Assembly (NCBI RefSeq): GCF_009767915.1
Contig: NZ_WSRP01000015.1
Span: forward strand, 1-64,000
Length of the DNA: 64,000 nucleotides
DNA from: Parasutterella muris
Lineage (GTDB): Bacteria; Pseudomonadota; Gammaproteobacteria; Burkholderiales; Burkholderiaceae_F
Direction of reading: 5' to 3'
Shown here: one piece after another, positions 16,809 through 24,950 of the stretch
Layout of the letters: every line of letters begins with the position of its first letter
Numbering within the stretch: position 1 is the stretch's first letter
The notes under the pieces: generated by a model
The model's database searches: none
Told to the model about the DNA's origin: nothing
The model's input: the letters and a program-made list of their open reading frames with translations, nothing else
Made by a program: the position numbers and the translations under genes

Positions 16809-17879
16809 ATGAAGCCTCAGCATATATACATCGAACTCTCCGGAACATCCCGGGAAATCGGACTGAAATACGGTCGTGAAGCCAAGGAAATGATTCACCG
16901 TAATTTGGCTTTCTACAGAACATTTTTTAAAGAATATGCTCGAATGGAATGGATTGAAGCGAAGCAGCTTGCTCAGAGTTTCATCTTTCTGATCCAGAAC
17001 AGCGCACCTGATTTGCTTGATGAAATGCATGCCGTGGCAGAGGGCGCCGGCGTATCTTTTGAAGACATTCTCACGCTTAACTGCCGAAGCGAGGTGATTT
17101 TTGCAAGACCGGACGGCTGCAGTTTCGTCGGCTTCCTTAGCGAACACGGAAAAGACGGCCATGTATACATGGGTCAGACATGGGACTGGCTGATTCCTGC
17201 CGTTGAAAATGTTTGCGTTTTAAAAATCCAAAAAGAGGGCAAACCTGATCAGTTGATTGCGGTTGAAGCGGGCATGATTGGCGGTAAAGGCCTTAACTCT
17301 CATGGAATCGGTGTTTGTTTAAACGCCCTGAGTGTGGGCAAAGGCAAAATCGGTATGCCGCTTCCTGTTCTGTATCGAATGATTCTCAATACGAATAAAG
17401 CGAGCGACGCTATCGAAGCCGTTGCACAGTGCGATAGGGCAGGCGCCGGTAATTTTGATATCGGTACGGCCTCGGACTATCTATTTGCGCTGGAATACAC
17501 ACCGGATAATTTCGATGTGATCATGAGCGAGGGAGAGCCGCTCTGCCATACGAATCACTATCTTTCTCCGCTCTTTGCGGCGCAGGATACATTCAAGCGT
17601 GACTTGACCGATACCTTCATGCGCTACAACACGCTGAGAAGAGAAGTAAAAAAAGTGAACTATCCGGTGGACGAGAAGACCTTATTTGGAATTCTTTCGT
17701 CTCACCAGAATTTCCCGGATTCAGTTTGCTCTCATGAAGATCCGAGAGATCCGAAGTACAAACGCTTCTGCACAATTTACGGCATCGTCATGGACTTAAC
17801 CGCCCGCAGAATTTGGATTACGGACGGCCGTCCCTGTGAAGGCAAAATCGCTACATACGCACTGACAAAAGAAGTCTGA
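16809..17879 (+). CDS. C45 / penicillin-acyltransferase-like N-terminal nucleophile hydrolase
   Basis: About 356 residues from ATG 16809 (MKPQHIYIELSGTSREIGLKYG). The frame is open from a GTG at 16740, but those extra 23 codons look non-coding. The family pattern is present: helical N-terminus, LTLNCRSEV, then PDGCSFVGF. The Cys of DGCS is the expected autoproteolytic N-terminal nucleophile, followed by YMGQTWDW. Members hydrolyse or transfer amide-linked acyl groups, including beta-lactam side chains, bile-acid-type or N-acyl conjugates. No signal peptide is visible, so it is probably cytoplasmic. The substrate is unknown. Confidence 0.85.
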   Translation: MKPQHIYIELSGTSREIGLKYGREAKEMIHRNLAFYRTFFKEYARMEWIEAKQLAQSFIFLIQNSAPDLLDEMHAVAEGAGVSFEDILTLNCRSEVIFARPDGCSFVGFLSEHGKDGHVYMGQTWDWLIPAVENVCVLKIQKEGKPDQLIAVEAGMIGGKGLNSHGIGVCLNALSVGKGKIGMPLPVLYRMILNTNKASDAIEAVAQCDRAGAGNFDIGTASDYLFALEYTPDNFDVIMSEGEPLCHTNHYLSPLFAAQDTFKRDLTDTFMRYNTLRREVKKVNYPVDEKTLFGILSSHQNFPDSVCSHEDPRDPKYKRFCTIYGIVMDLTARRIWITDGRPCEGKIATYALTKEV

Positions 17880-17900
17880 TCCTTTGTTGTCAGAAGTAAA

Positions 17901-17925
17901 AAGCCGGGCTCGTCCCGGTTTTTTA
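17901..17925 (+). terminator. intrinsic terminator
   Basis: CCGGG (17904-17908) and CCCGG (17914-17918) with loop ctcgt, followed by TTTTTT. Ends the C45-hydrolase transcript. Confidence 0.85.
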
Positions 17926-17937
17926 TTAGGGCAGAGG

Positions 17938-17969
17938 TTGACAACTAATTGATTATGATTATCATTTGA
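17938..17969 (+). promoter_or_regulatory. promoter with overlapping Fur box
   Basis: TTGACA (17938-17943), a 16-bp spacer and TATCAT (17960-17965) make a good sigma70 promoter. The 19-mer at 17951-17969 (gattatgattatcatttga) agrees with the Fur consensus GATAATGATAATCATTATC at 14 of 19 positions. It covers the -10, so iron-loaded Fur should block transcription of the HMA gene at 17996. Confidence 0.75.
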
Positions 17970-17995
17970 TAAATATTCAGTCAAATGAGGCGGTT

Positions 17996-18271
17996 ATGTA
18001 TAGAACAACGGTAATCATCGACGGCATGCATTGCCCTATGTGTGAGTCACAAGTTAAGGGCCTGATTAGAAAGCTCTATCCCAATGCCTCTCTTTCTGCC
18101 GCTCATAAAAAAGGACTGCTTAGTATCGAATATCCGTTTATTCCGAGTCAGGCGGAAATTAAGAAAGCTTTGGAATCAGGAGGTTACCAAGTAAAGAGCT
18201 TCAGTACGGAGAAATTTGAGAAAAAGCCGAGTTTGTTCGCAAGACTGTTCCATTCATTTAAAACGGCCTGA
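17996..18271 (+). CDS. heavy-metal-associated (HMA) domain protein, Fur-regulated
   Basis: 91 residues from ATG 17996 behind TGAGGCGG. An in-frame upstream start at 17966 would fall inside the Fur-controlled -10 and is unlikely. The ferredoxin-like HMA fold is seen: YRTTVIIDGMHCPMCESQVKGLIRKLYP, with metal ligands in GMHCPMC (CxxC) and a second half IKKALESGGYQVKSF. A basic tail (FARLFHSFK) follows. Stand-alone HMA proteins usually carry copper or zinc. Control by Fur is odd for copper and hints at a role in iron, haem or metal balance under iron limitation. Confidence 0.82.
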   Translation: MYRTTVIIDGMHCPMCESQVKGLIRKLYPNASLSAAHKKGLLSIEYPFIPSQAEIKKALESGGYQVKSFSTEKFEKKPSLFARLFHSFKTA

Positions 18272-18285
18272 TCTTTAATTTTCAG

Positions 18286-18308
18286 TCCTCTTTCGGGAGG
18301 ATTTTTGA
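18286..18308 (+). terminator. intrinsic terminator
   Basis: TCCTC (18286-18290) pairs with GAGGA (18297-18301), then TTTTTG. A short but well-placed stem just after the HMA gene. Confidence 0.65.
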
Positions 18309-18427
18309 TGTTTGACTATAACAAGGGGGTGTTCTTTTTCTTTATTGAGTGTCCTTATTAGAAACCTATGTAATTATCTAAATGAGTTGTTAGTCCACTC
18401 AATAGGGTGGTGGTATTTACTCTCGAC

Positions 18428-18685
18428 TCATTTAGAGCAGGGATGATGTTTCAGCTTTAAACCCCATACAGAAGTCAGCTCAGCGACACAAACACCGCGA
18501 AGGATCAAGTAAAAAACGGACCCAACAAAAAGACTTGAGATCACTTCAAAAATGAATTCCCCGATGTTGAATGGCTTTCCTTCAATGAGCTTCTGAGCAT
18601 GCCGAAGAACACCGCCGATCCCAAAGAGAACAAGGGATAGCACAGTGTGAAATACACTTAGGTTGTGAGGATCTTTTTCAGGCAT
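18428..18685 (-). CDS. orphan phage-holin-like membrane protein
   Basis: 85 residues starting MPEKDPHNLSVFHTVLSLVLFGIGGVLRHAQ. The MPEKDP start, a first hydrophobic helix, a short polar loop (EGKPFNIGEF) and a second helix (SLFVGSVFYLILRGVCVAEL) match LydA-type holins. The C-terminus ends abruptly in a basic stretch (KLKHHPCSK) instead of the usual third helix, so it is probably truncated. No endolysin or other phage gene is nearby. A 10-bp inverted repeat CTAAATGAGT/ACTCATTTAG (18378-18387, 18426-18435) lies at its 3' end. I read it as a prophage relic. Confidence 0.6.
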   Translation of the reverse strand: MPEKDPHNLSVFHTVLSLVLFGIGGVLRHAQKLIEGKPFNIGEFIFEVISSLFVGSVFYLILRGVCVAELTSVWGLKLKHHPCSK

Positions 18686-18944
18686 TTTTTACCCATTAGT
18701 GCGTTTAATTGATAATTTTACGACATGTAATTACTTAAATATATTGATAAGTAAACGCCTGCATACATCTAAGGGAAAACAATGAGATTAACTATTTTGA
18801 TAAAATGCTTGCCGCTTACAGGAGAAGGTTACGAGCAAAGAGATTTTAGGTTTTGCTGGCGCAGTTTCTATGAAAGCAGAAAACTACCCTTTAAACACCT
18901 CAGTGTTATACTGAGGATGAATAATATTGTGAAGGCGTTGAACA

Positions 18945-19490
18945 ATGTATGATAAGGAGCTCACCACTCAAATAATCGGCTACTTCCTCTGGAAGGCCGG
19001 TGGAGCAATGCCTTATTTGAAGATCCTAAAATTGGTGTACCTTGCAGATAGAAAAGCACTTCTGGATATTGGAGAAACGCTTACAGGCGATGCTTACTCT
19101 GCAATGAAATTAGGACCGGCTCCTTACTATACCTATAACAGCCTAAAGCAGGATAAATTTGACAGCCAGTGGCTCGAACATAAAAAATTCGATGTTCGTT
19201 TAAAAAAGGAAGTAAACTCCAACGACCCTTTGGATACATTTGAACTTTTGAGCCCGATAATGCAAAGCATTCTTGACAGCATTTGGGATCAGTATGGAAA
19301 TAAAAGGAAATACGATCTTGCCAAGCTTACGCACACCATCTGCCCCGAATGGGAAGCTTGTAAGGATGACTCTATTGAATTAGCTGATATTTTGAAAGCA
19401 GAGGGATATACATCAGCTCAAATTCATGCAACCTTGGAACGAGTCGCTGAACTTAATCGGCTCAAAGAATTCTCGAAGGAAATGCAATGA
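18945..19490 (+). CDS. Panacea/SocA-like (DUF4065) antitoxin
   Basis: 181 residues. It begins YDKELTTQIIGYFLWKAGGAMPYLKILKLVYLADRKAL, then GDAYSAMKLGPAPYYTYNS. This is the signature of the Panacea/DUF4065 domain, a promiscuous antitoxin fold that neutralises many unrelated toxins. A helical C-terminal arm (ATLERVAELNRLKEFSKEMQ) would extend toward the partner. Its stop overlaps the next gene start (ATGA), the usual antitoxin-first arrangement. Acidic, cytoplasmic. DUF4065 proteins can also be proteolytic adaptors (SocA), but the tight pair favours an antitoxin. Confidence 0.85.
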   Translation: MYDKELTTQIIGYFLWKAGGAMPYLKILKLVYLADRKALLDIGETLTGDAYSAMKLGPAPYYTYNSLKQDKFDSQWLEHKKFDVRLKKEVNSNDPLDTFELLSPIMQSILDSIWDQYGNKRKYDLAKLTHTICPEWEACKDDSIELADILKAEGYTSAQIHATLERVAELNRLKEFSKEMQ

Positions 19491-19888
19491 CACTGTCCCT
19501 CTTGCGGGGAGGAACAGTTCTTGCGTCCACTGGTTCTATCAATCATCTTCACATAATCTGCTCTGCTCCTCGCTTTTATCCCCAGATCGGCGGACTAGGG
19601 GTTCTGGTTGTAAACATAAGTTCTGTCAAACCCGGCACCACCTACGACTCTACTGTCATTCTTCACCAAGGAGAGCACCCCTTCATAACTCATGATAGTT
19701 ATGTTTTATATGCACAAGCTGTAGTTTGGAAACTTGAATCTATTGAGAGAAGAATTGAGTCTGGAGAAATACTCCCGCAAGACCCTTTGGCCGAGCCATA
19801 TATTTCCAATGTAATCGGCGGCTTTTTCAAATCTCCTTATGTCCCTCGTAAGATTCTAAAATTTTGTGAGAAGTCAAATCTCTCCTAA
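19487..19888 (+). CDS. putative toxin paired with the Panacea antitoxin
   Basis: 133 residues starting MTLSLLRGGTVLASTG. The N-terminal half is beta-rich (HLHIICSAPR, VLVVNISSVKPGTTYDSTVIL, GEHPFITHDSYVLYAQAV), reminiscent of a small SH3/PemK-like barrel. The C-terminal part is helical with basic residues. The GxHPFI-H-SYV-Y pattern recurs in small proteins that sit behind DUF4065 genes, as far as I can recall. Translation is coupled to the antitoxin by a 4-nt overlap. The target is unknown; an RNase or translation inhibitor is the natural guess for this fold. Confidence 0.65.
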   Translation: MTLSLLRGGTVLASTGSINHLHIICSAPRFYPQIGGLGVLVVNISSVKPGTTYDSTVILHQGEHPFITHDSYVLYAQAVVWKLESIERRIESGEILPQDPLAEPYISNVIGGFFKSPYVPRKILKFCEKSNLS

Positions 19889-20076
19889 GCGCTGCGTTTT
19901 CTATATACCTTCCCAGGAAAGCCCGTAAAACGTCCTGCCGTTTCCTGTTATATCAGCCGGATGCTATAAATTTGGTAGATGAAATTAGTTATCTACACCA
20001 CGTTTATCCCCATTGATTTTGCTAGGGCCAAAAACAGTAGACTATTCTTATAAGCAATTTTTACAAGAAGATAAAG

Positions 20077-20484
20077 ATGAACGCCGCCCCCATTACTTTT
20101 GAGGACCTTTCTCATTTACCAAGAGAAGTTATTCTCAGACGAGCTGAGCGATACTATAAAGTCGCAATAAAAACAAGAATAAACTGTCAAGAATCTTCTC
20201 GACATTCTGTCAGAGCCAGCCCTCTTCCAAATCAGGGATTTCCGCCCGTCCTCAATGTTTGCTGTGGTACTACCCTTAGGGAGTCAAACCCTCCGGGGTC
20301 TGTTTTTATAGTATGGGCAAAACTTTGCTTTGATGAAAGAAACGACGCATATTATTTATTTACAGACTATCGATGGAAAGTAGAGCGTACAGATGAGGAA
20401 ACCGCAAAGGAGCTTATAAATCAAAAGAAAATTGGGATTACTAACTACTACCCAAAGTCAGCAATTCCTAAGGCCTCCAAATGA
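20077..20484 (+). CDS. hypothetical protein of the AT-rich island
   Basis: 135 residues starting MNAAPITFEDLSHLPREVILRRAERYYKVA. No signal peptide or membrane segment. The middle is Cys/Pro-containing (NVCCGTTLRESNPPG), followed by a beta-like stretch (FIVWAKLCFDERNDAYYLFTDYRW) and a helical end. Its stop overlaps the start of the next gene by 4 nt. I do not recognise it. It may belong with the toxin-antitoxin pair 190 bp upstream or be a separate two-gene unit. Confidence 0.55.
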   Translation: MNAAPITFEDLSHLPREVILRRAERYYKVAIKTRINCQESSRHSVRASPLPNQGFPPVLNVCCGTTLRESNPPGSVFIVWAKLCFDERNDAYYLFTDYRWKVERTDEETAKELINQKKIGITNYYPKSAIPKASK

Positions 20485-21455
20485 AAACTCAGGGATTTTT
20501 TAAAAACCAAAGAAAAAGCTATTCGCAACCATTCAACTACTACGAAAGAAACATGACTAATAAAATTCCTGGAGCCGCTCAAACTATTTCCCCCGGAAGC
20601 CAAAGAGGATTTAGGGCTGACTCAAGTCTTACTGATCCACTAGACGAGTGGATGGCGAAAAATATTAAAAGCAAAAAGACAGCAACCCAAAACTCAAAAT
20701 CTGAGGAGGCGCCTCAAACTCAGCCTGACAAATCTGTATGCCATATGAGTTTGCCTACAGAACTAGACTCCATAAATGCTAGATTAAAAAAACTTGAAGA
20801 CCTCCCTCCAGGCCAAATAATAAACAAAACAGTCTATAAGGCTGACTATGATAAGGGAACTCTTAGTGCGATCGAAGCATTTAATAACTACCAAAATGTG
20901 GTTAATAAATATCATTATGAATCAGAAAAATACTTTCGTGAAACAAAAAGAATCCAAAAACTCCTGAGCACACTTACCAAAAGGGTACGGGAACTGGAAA
21001 GACGGCCCGTCGTAGAGCGATCTGTTATAGACGCCCTAATGTATAGGGTACAACAACTGGAACAGCAGATACTCCAGGGGAAGGTATATTCTGAACACTC
21101 AACAGCCTCAGACAAAAAGTATCTAGATGATGCAATTAACCAATTTAATTCCAAAATTGCAGCATTAGATGCAGAGCAATTAAAACTAGAGAAAAATGTT
21201 AAATCTGTTCAGGACAGCCTCGAACCTTTTGTGACTCAAGTTGCGAACATCATAGAAGAAAAGATAAATGAAAAAGCTTCCATAGGAGATTTAGACGTTG
21301 TGTTATCTTCTATTTCAAACATAGAATCATCCGTCCAGACACTAACTGATAAGCTCAATACTTCTTTGGAAAACCTTCCAAAAGAAGTACAAAACAATAT
21401 AAAAACAGAACTTAAAGAGAATATATCCTCTCTCGTTTCCAAACTCCTCGGATAG
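20481..21455 (+). CDS. hypothetical long coiled-coil protein
   Basis: 324 residues. The N-terminus (about 1-85) is disordered, rich in Gln/Ser/Lys. From about residue 88 to the end it is almost all heptad-like helix (LDSINARLKKLEDL, RIQKLLSTLTKRVRELE, LDAEQLKLEKNVKSVQDSL). No signal peptide or membrane span is visible. The pattern resembles structural, tethering or tail-fibre-shaft-like proteins, but there is no specific match. It overlaps the preceding 135-aa gene by 4 nt and ends at a strong terminator, so the pair is one operon. Confidence 0.6.
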   Translation: MKTQGFFKNQRKSYSQPFNYYERNMTNKIPGAAQTISPGSQRGFRADSSLTDPLDEWMAKNIKSKKTATQNSKSEEAPQTQPDKSVCHMSLPTELDSINARLKKLEDLPPGQIINKTVYKADYDKGTLSAIEAFNNYQNVVNKYHYESEKYFRETKRIQKLLSTLTKRVRELERRPVVERSVIDALMYRVQQLEQQILQGKVYSEHSTASDKKYLDDAINQFNSKIAALDAEQLKLEKNVKSVQDSLEPFVTQVANIIEEKINEKASIGDLDVVLSSISNIESSVQTLTDKLNTSLENLPKEVQNNIKTELKENISSLVSKLLG

Positions 21456-21460
21456 TTTTC

Positions 21461-21490
21461 AGCCCGCTTCTTACAGCGGGCTTTTTGTTG
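21461..21490 (+). terminator. intrinsic terminator
   Basis: AGCCCGC (21461-21467), 8-nt loop, GCGGGCT (21476-21482), then TTTTG. Closes the unknown two-gene operon. Confidence 0.85.
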
Positions 21491-22228
21491 GGTTAAAGAA
21501 GAGGCGTAAGTTCAGTATAAGTCTGACCTCCAAACGAGCCATAACCTTCAAAACTAACCCAGAACACTGTCTTCTCTTTCGTTATAACTAAGGTTTTACA
21601 TGTCTTAATCCCTTCAAAACAGGGAAGATATTCTGACTATCTTATGTGATTTTATAACATAAATTCAAAAAGTTAAAAATGAATAAATTTAAAAAAAATA
21701 ATACACGATTTTGCTGATTTAACCCACCTTTTAGGAAGGAAAATAAGTTTTCCATCTCCTAATCTCCGTTTAGAAAGTTTTATCCGAAAAATTGTTAAAG
21801 AACAGTAAGAGGTAACAATGGATAAGTCTATCTCGCAGTGTGCAGTCCCTCGGATATTGAGAAGTTTAGCGAAAAGTTTGTAAGTTAGTTGAAGGTAATG
21901 TTGCTAGTGACGAGAACATTTAAATTGAAAACCTTTTCTTGAAATATCTTGTCTGGCTTGTTGGTTTCGAAGTACTGAAGGTCTGTAGAACAGAAAATCT
22001 CTGAATTAAGTTTGCAGCTCTCATGCAGCTGTTGCGAATTACGTCCCGCAGCAGTGCAGGTCGAGACCAAAATGATTACGCTTCAAGCAGGTTTCTTTAC
22101 AACGAATATTTCTATCTCGAATAATGTCGGATCAAGACTATCGGAATTCAGCGATTTCGGTTAAAGTGGTGACCTATCCGTTTAACTCAGGAAAGTCCGA
22201 TTGACCAAAAGTTAAGAGGCCTAACAAT
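21491..22228 (+). other. gene-poor AT-rich stretch before cyuA
   Basis: About 740 bp with no convincing coding region. A 21-codon ATG frame at about 21818 with a weak Shine-Dalgarno is the longest hint of a gene relic. The last 150 bp presumably contain the desulfidase promoter. I saw no riboswitch, tRNA or repeat array. Confidence 0.4.
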
Positions 22229-23512
22229 ATGCTGAATCCGTCTGTACGTCGTCAAATCATTAAGCTGATTAAAAGAGAAGTTGTTCCCGCACTTGGCTGC
22301 ACTGAACCGATTGCTGTTGCGCTGGCAGTAACAAAAGCACGGGAAATTCTGGGAGCGCTTCCCGATAAGATTGAACTCGGATTAAGCGGCAATATTATTA
22401 AGAATGCCATGGGCGTCGGTATCCCGGGGACCGGGATGATCGGTTTGCCGATTGCGGTAGCGCTTGGCGCTTTAATCGGTCGCTCAGAGCTGGAACTTGA
22501 AGTGCTGAGAGATGTCTCTGAAGAGTCGGTCGCTGCCGGTAAAGCTTATATTGACGAGGACAGGATTGAAATCCTTCTTGATGAAAATGCGCCTTCCAAT
22601 CTTTACGTAGACGCCAAAGTCTTTAAAGACGGCCATACCGCAAGAGCCATTATCTCCAGAGAGCACACAAAATTTATTTATCTTGAAAAGGACGATGAAG
22701 TTCTTTATCAGGAAGCTGAACAGCAGGGCGATGAGGAAGAGGGCGATGATGATATCAAGCTCGATATGAAAACCGTCTATGAATTCGCTATTGAGAGCCC
22801 TCTGGATGAAATCGCTTTTATTCTGCAAGCAAGAGATCTTAATAAGCGCGCTGCGGAACTGGCGCTTTCAGGAGACTATGGTCATTCATTAGGTGCCATG
22901 ATTAAAAATCGCGGAGCCCGATATTTCGGCGATACAACGGTTGCCCATATGATTGCTTACACTTCTGCGGCATGCGACGCACGTATGGGCGGTGCGACGA
23001 TCGCGGTTATGTCAAATTCCGGAAGCGGAAATCAAGGGATTACCGCGACGCTTCCTGTGGTCTCCTATGCGGAAGACTGTGACGCTTCAGAAGAACAATT
23101 GATCCGAGCGCTTACGCTGAGTCACCTCACCAGTATTTACATCAAGCAGAATCTCGGAAGGCTTTCCGCTTTATGCGGATGCGTCGTGGCATCCACCGGC
23201 GCTTCTTCCGGCATTACTTGGCTGATGGGCGGCAAGTTCCCGGAGGTCTGCGCAGCAATTAAAAACATGATCGCTAACTTGGCAGGAATGCTTTGCGACG
23301 GAGCAAAGCCCGCATGTTCACTTAAAATTTCTTCCGGCGTATCAACGGCAATGATGTCTGCGCTGCTCGCCATGAATGAACACTGCGTTTCCGAGATGGA
23401 AGGCATCGTGAGTGACGACATTGATCAGACCATTAGGAATCTGACATCCATTGGCAAAGAATCCATGATGGAAACAGATAAGCAGGTTCTGCAGATCATG
23501 ATCTGTAAATAG
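22229..23512 (+). CDS. cyuA: L-cysteine desulfidase (UPF0597, CyuA-like)
   Basis: A 427-residue cytoplasmic Fe-S enzyme that converts L-cysteine to pyruvate, ammonia and sulfide. N-terminal VVPALGCTEPIAVALA contains the first cluster cysteine. Further cysteines are in ALCGCVVASTGAS and MLCDGAKPACSLKISSG. The serine-dehydratase-like fold is shown by NSGSGNQGITATLPVV. An acidic insert (QQGDEEEGDDD) near residue 170 is unusual. Full length. Oxygen-sensitive [4Fe-4S] chemistry fits an anaerobic amino-acid-fermenting host. No cysteine permease or CyuR regulator is adjacent. Confidence 0.9.
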   Translation: MLNPSVRRQIIKLIKREVVPALGCTEPIAVALAVTKAREILGALPDKIELGLSGNIIKNAMGVGIPGTGMIGLPIAVALGALIGRSELELEVLRDVSEESVAAGKAYIDEDRIEILLDENAPSNLYVDAKVFKDGHTARAIISREHTKFIYLEKDDEVLYQEAEQQGDEEEGDDDIKLDMKTVYEFAIESPLDEIAFILQARDLNKRAAELALSGDYGHSLGAMIKNRGARYFGDTTVAHMIAYTSAACDARMGGATIAVMSNSGSGNQGITATLPVVSYAEDCDASEEQLIRALTLSHLTSIYIKQNLGRLSALCGCVVASTGASSGITWLMGGKFPEVCAAIKNMIANLAGMLCDGAKPACSLKISSGVSTAMMSALLAMNEHCVSEMEGIVSDDIDQTIRNLTSIGKESMMETDKQVLQIMICK

Positions 23513-23670
23513 CTGACTTATTTTCCACTATTAATAGAGCGAATAGACTGGAATCCGCCGTTGCGTTTCCGGTCTTTCTGATTATTTCCATCCTTATCGC
23601 TGATGAATTTAAGGAGCCCGCTTTTAATTAAGCCGATTGTTTTGCTGCGCACTATCTTGAGCAGTGATCT

Positions 23671-24441
23671 CTATATGCTGGAAACCGCGGCGCTGAGGTA
23701 GCTTTTTAGCGCTTTTGAAGTTATTGCAAAATTTTCGAGCAGCTCGGCGTCTTTTTCATCTTCGTATAAATCTCTTCTGGTCTCAATCATGACTGAAGAA
23801 ACTCTCGGATCGCTTAGATAGAAGGCCTGCGGTACCAATGCTCCGCTAAAAGGTGCATTTAGCCCGGTATCAAAGGTTTTATTAAAGGATTGATAAAACG
23901 CTTCAGAGATTTCGGAAGATGTGTGATAGGGGTCTGTACCGATACACACTTCCGGACGATCTTTTAACAAGGGACCTTCATAAGGAAGCTGCTCAGAGGA
24001 AAAACTATGTAGATCGATGATGAGGGCCTTCCCGTAACGGCTCAGCGCGTCTTTAACTTTACGCGTTAGCGTGTAGTGATGCGGATAGTAGTACTCTCTC
24101 AAAAGACGACTTCTTTCAGCCGCAGAGAGTTCCCGCCTTAATGTCTTGAGATCGTGAGTTTTTTGATAGATGACGCCCATACCAATGCCGGACATGCTTT
24201 CCAGGCTGTCGTCAGCGAAGCGCTCAACATCTACCACTAAACGACTGATCGGACTGACAACTGTTTGTTCGACAGGTATTCCGTTTGAGTATAGTGCGAG
24301 GGTCCAAAAATCAGTCATCTTGACGAACTCTTTCTGGAGCGACTCCGTACTTAATATAAACTGGTTCCGGATGTCATATGGAATATGAGTTGAATCATGC
24401 GGAACATGGAAAATAACCCATTTGGGAAAATTAAATTTCAT
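23671..24441 (-). CDS. N-formylglutamate amidohydrolase family protein
   Basis: About 256 residues from ATG 24441 (MKFNFPKWVIFHVPHDSTHIP); an in-frame TTG lies 15 bp upstream. Family motifs are in order: VPHDSTHIP, PISRLVVDVERF, IDLHSFSS and MIETRRDLYEDE, which supply the metal ligands and catalytic Glu. The family removes formyl or acyl groups from N-acyl-glutamate in histidine degradation (HutG type). No other hut histidine-catabolism genes are in view, so the true substrate is open. It faces cyuA tail to tail. Confidence 0.82.
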   Translation of the reverse strand: MKFNFPKWVIFHVPHDSTHIPYDIRNQFILSTESLQKEFVKMTDFWTLALYSNGIPVEQTVVSPISRLVVDVERFADDSLESMSGIGMGVIYQKTHDLKTLRRELSAAERSRLLREYYYPHHYTLTRKVKDALSRYGKALIIDLHSFSSEQLPYEGPLLKDRPEVCIGTDPYHTSSEISEAFYQSFNKTFDTGLNAPFSGALVPQAFYLSDPRVSSVMIETRRDLYEDEKDAELLENFAITSKALKSYLSAAVSSI

Positions 24442-24456
24442 TTTTTTTCGAATCAA

Positions 24457-24912
24457 AAATAAAACTTATGGGTCTAGAGTGTAGATGCCGCTGATGAAAT
24501 GATGATTAATAATGCTGAGTTTTAATATATTGAAGAAAGGCGATATCTGAAGCTTGAAGTCCGTAACGGATTGGAGAAACTTACTTAGAGAAAGAAGTTT
24601 AGTGTTTCAAATACAGCGAAGGCTGGGATGCATATTCCCGTCAATGGTTTGGTAAGGCCGGGATATGCTGCAGATAAGTGCAGAGATTAAATATTTTGGG
24701 CTTTTATGAGAATTCAGGCAGGCTAAAGAAGATAGATCGGTATCAAAGACGTGAAGTACTGATTTATAAAGCGCTGATGTGATTATTCGACAGCTTTTAA
24801 TTCTCAAAGTTTATTTTGTAGTACTTAGAGGCAGACTCTAAGGCAGACTCTACATCAAGTTTAATTAGGCACTATATTTTCTACCGCTGCGATTGAATGA
24901 AATCGCAGACCG
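24457..24912 (-). other. intergenic region without supported genes
   Basis: About 460 bp holding only low-quality frames. A short tandem duplication (gcagactctaaggcagactct) lies near 24831-24851. The sequence looks like decayed or spacer DNA between the amidohydrolase promoter and the ABC-operon terminator. Confidence 0.35.
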
Positions 24913-24936
24913 ATAAAAATCCCGCCGAAGCGGGAC
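24913..24936 (-). terminator. terminator of the ABC exporter operon
   Basis: Read leftward: TCCCGC-TTCG-GCGGGA followed by TTTTTATCGG. A compact tetraloop terminator 15 bp after the permease stop. Confidence 0.85.
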
Positions 24937-24950
24937 GAAACGAGGGCCTT

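Noticed and set aside
18428-18685. Lysis cassette of a functional prophage
   Set aside because: Only one truncated holin-like frame is present, with no endolysin, spanin or structural genes near it.
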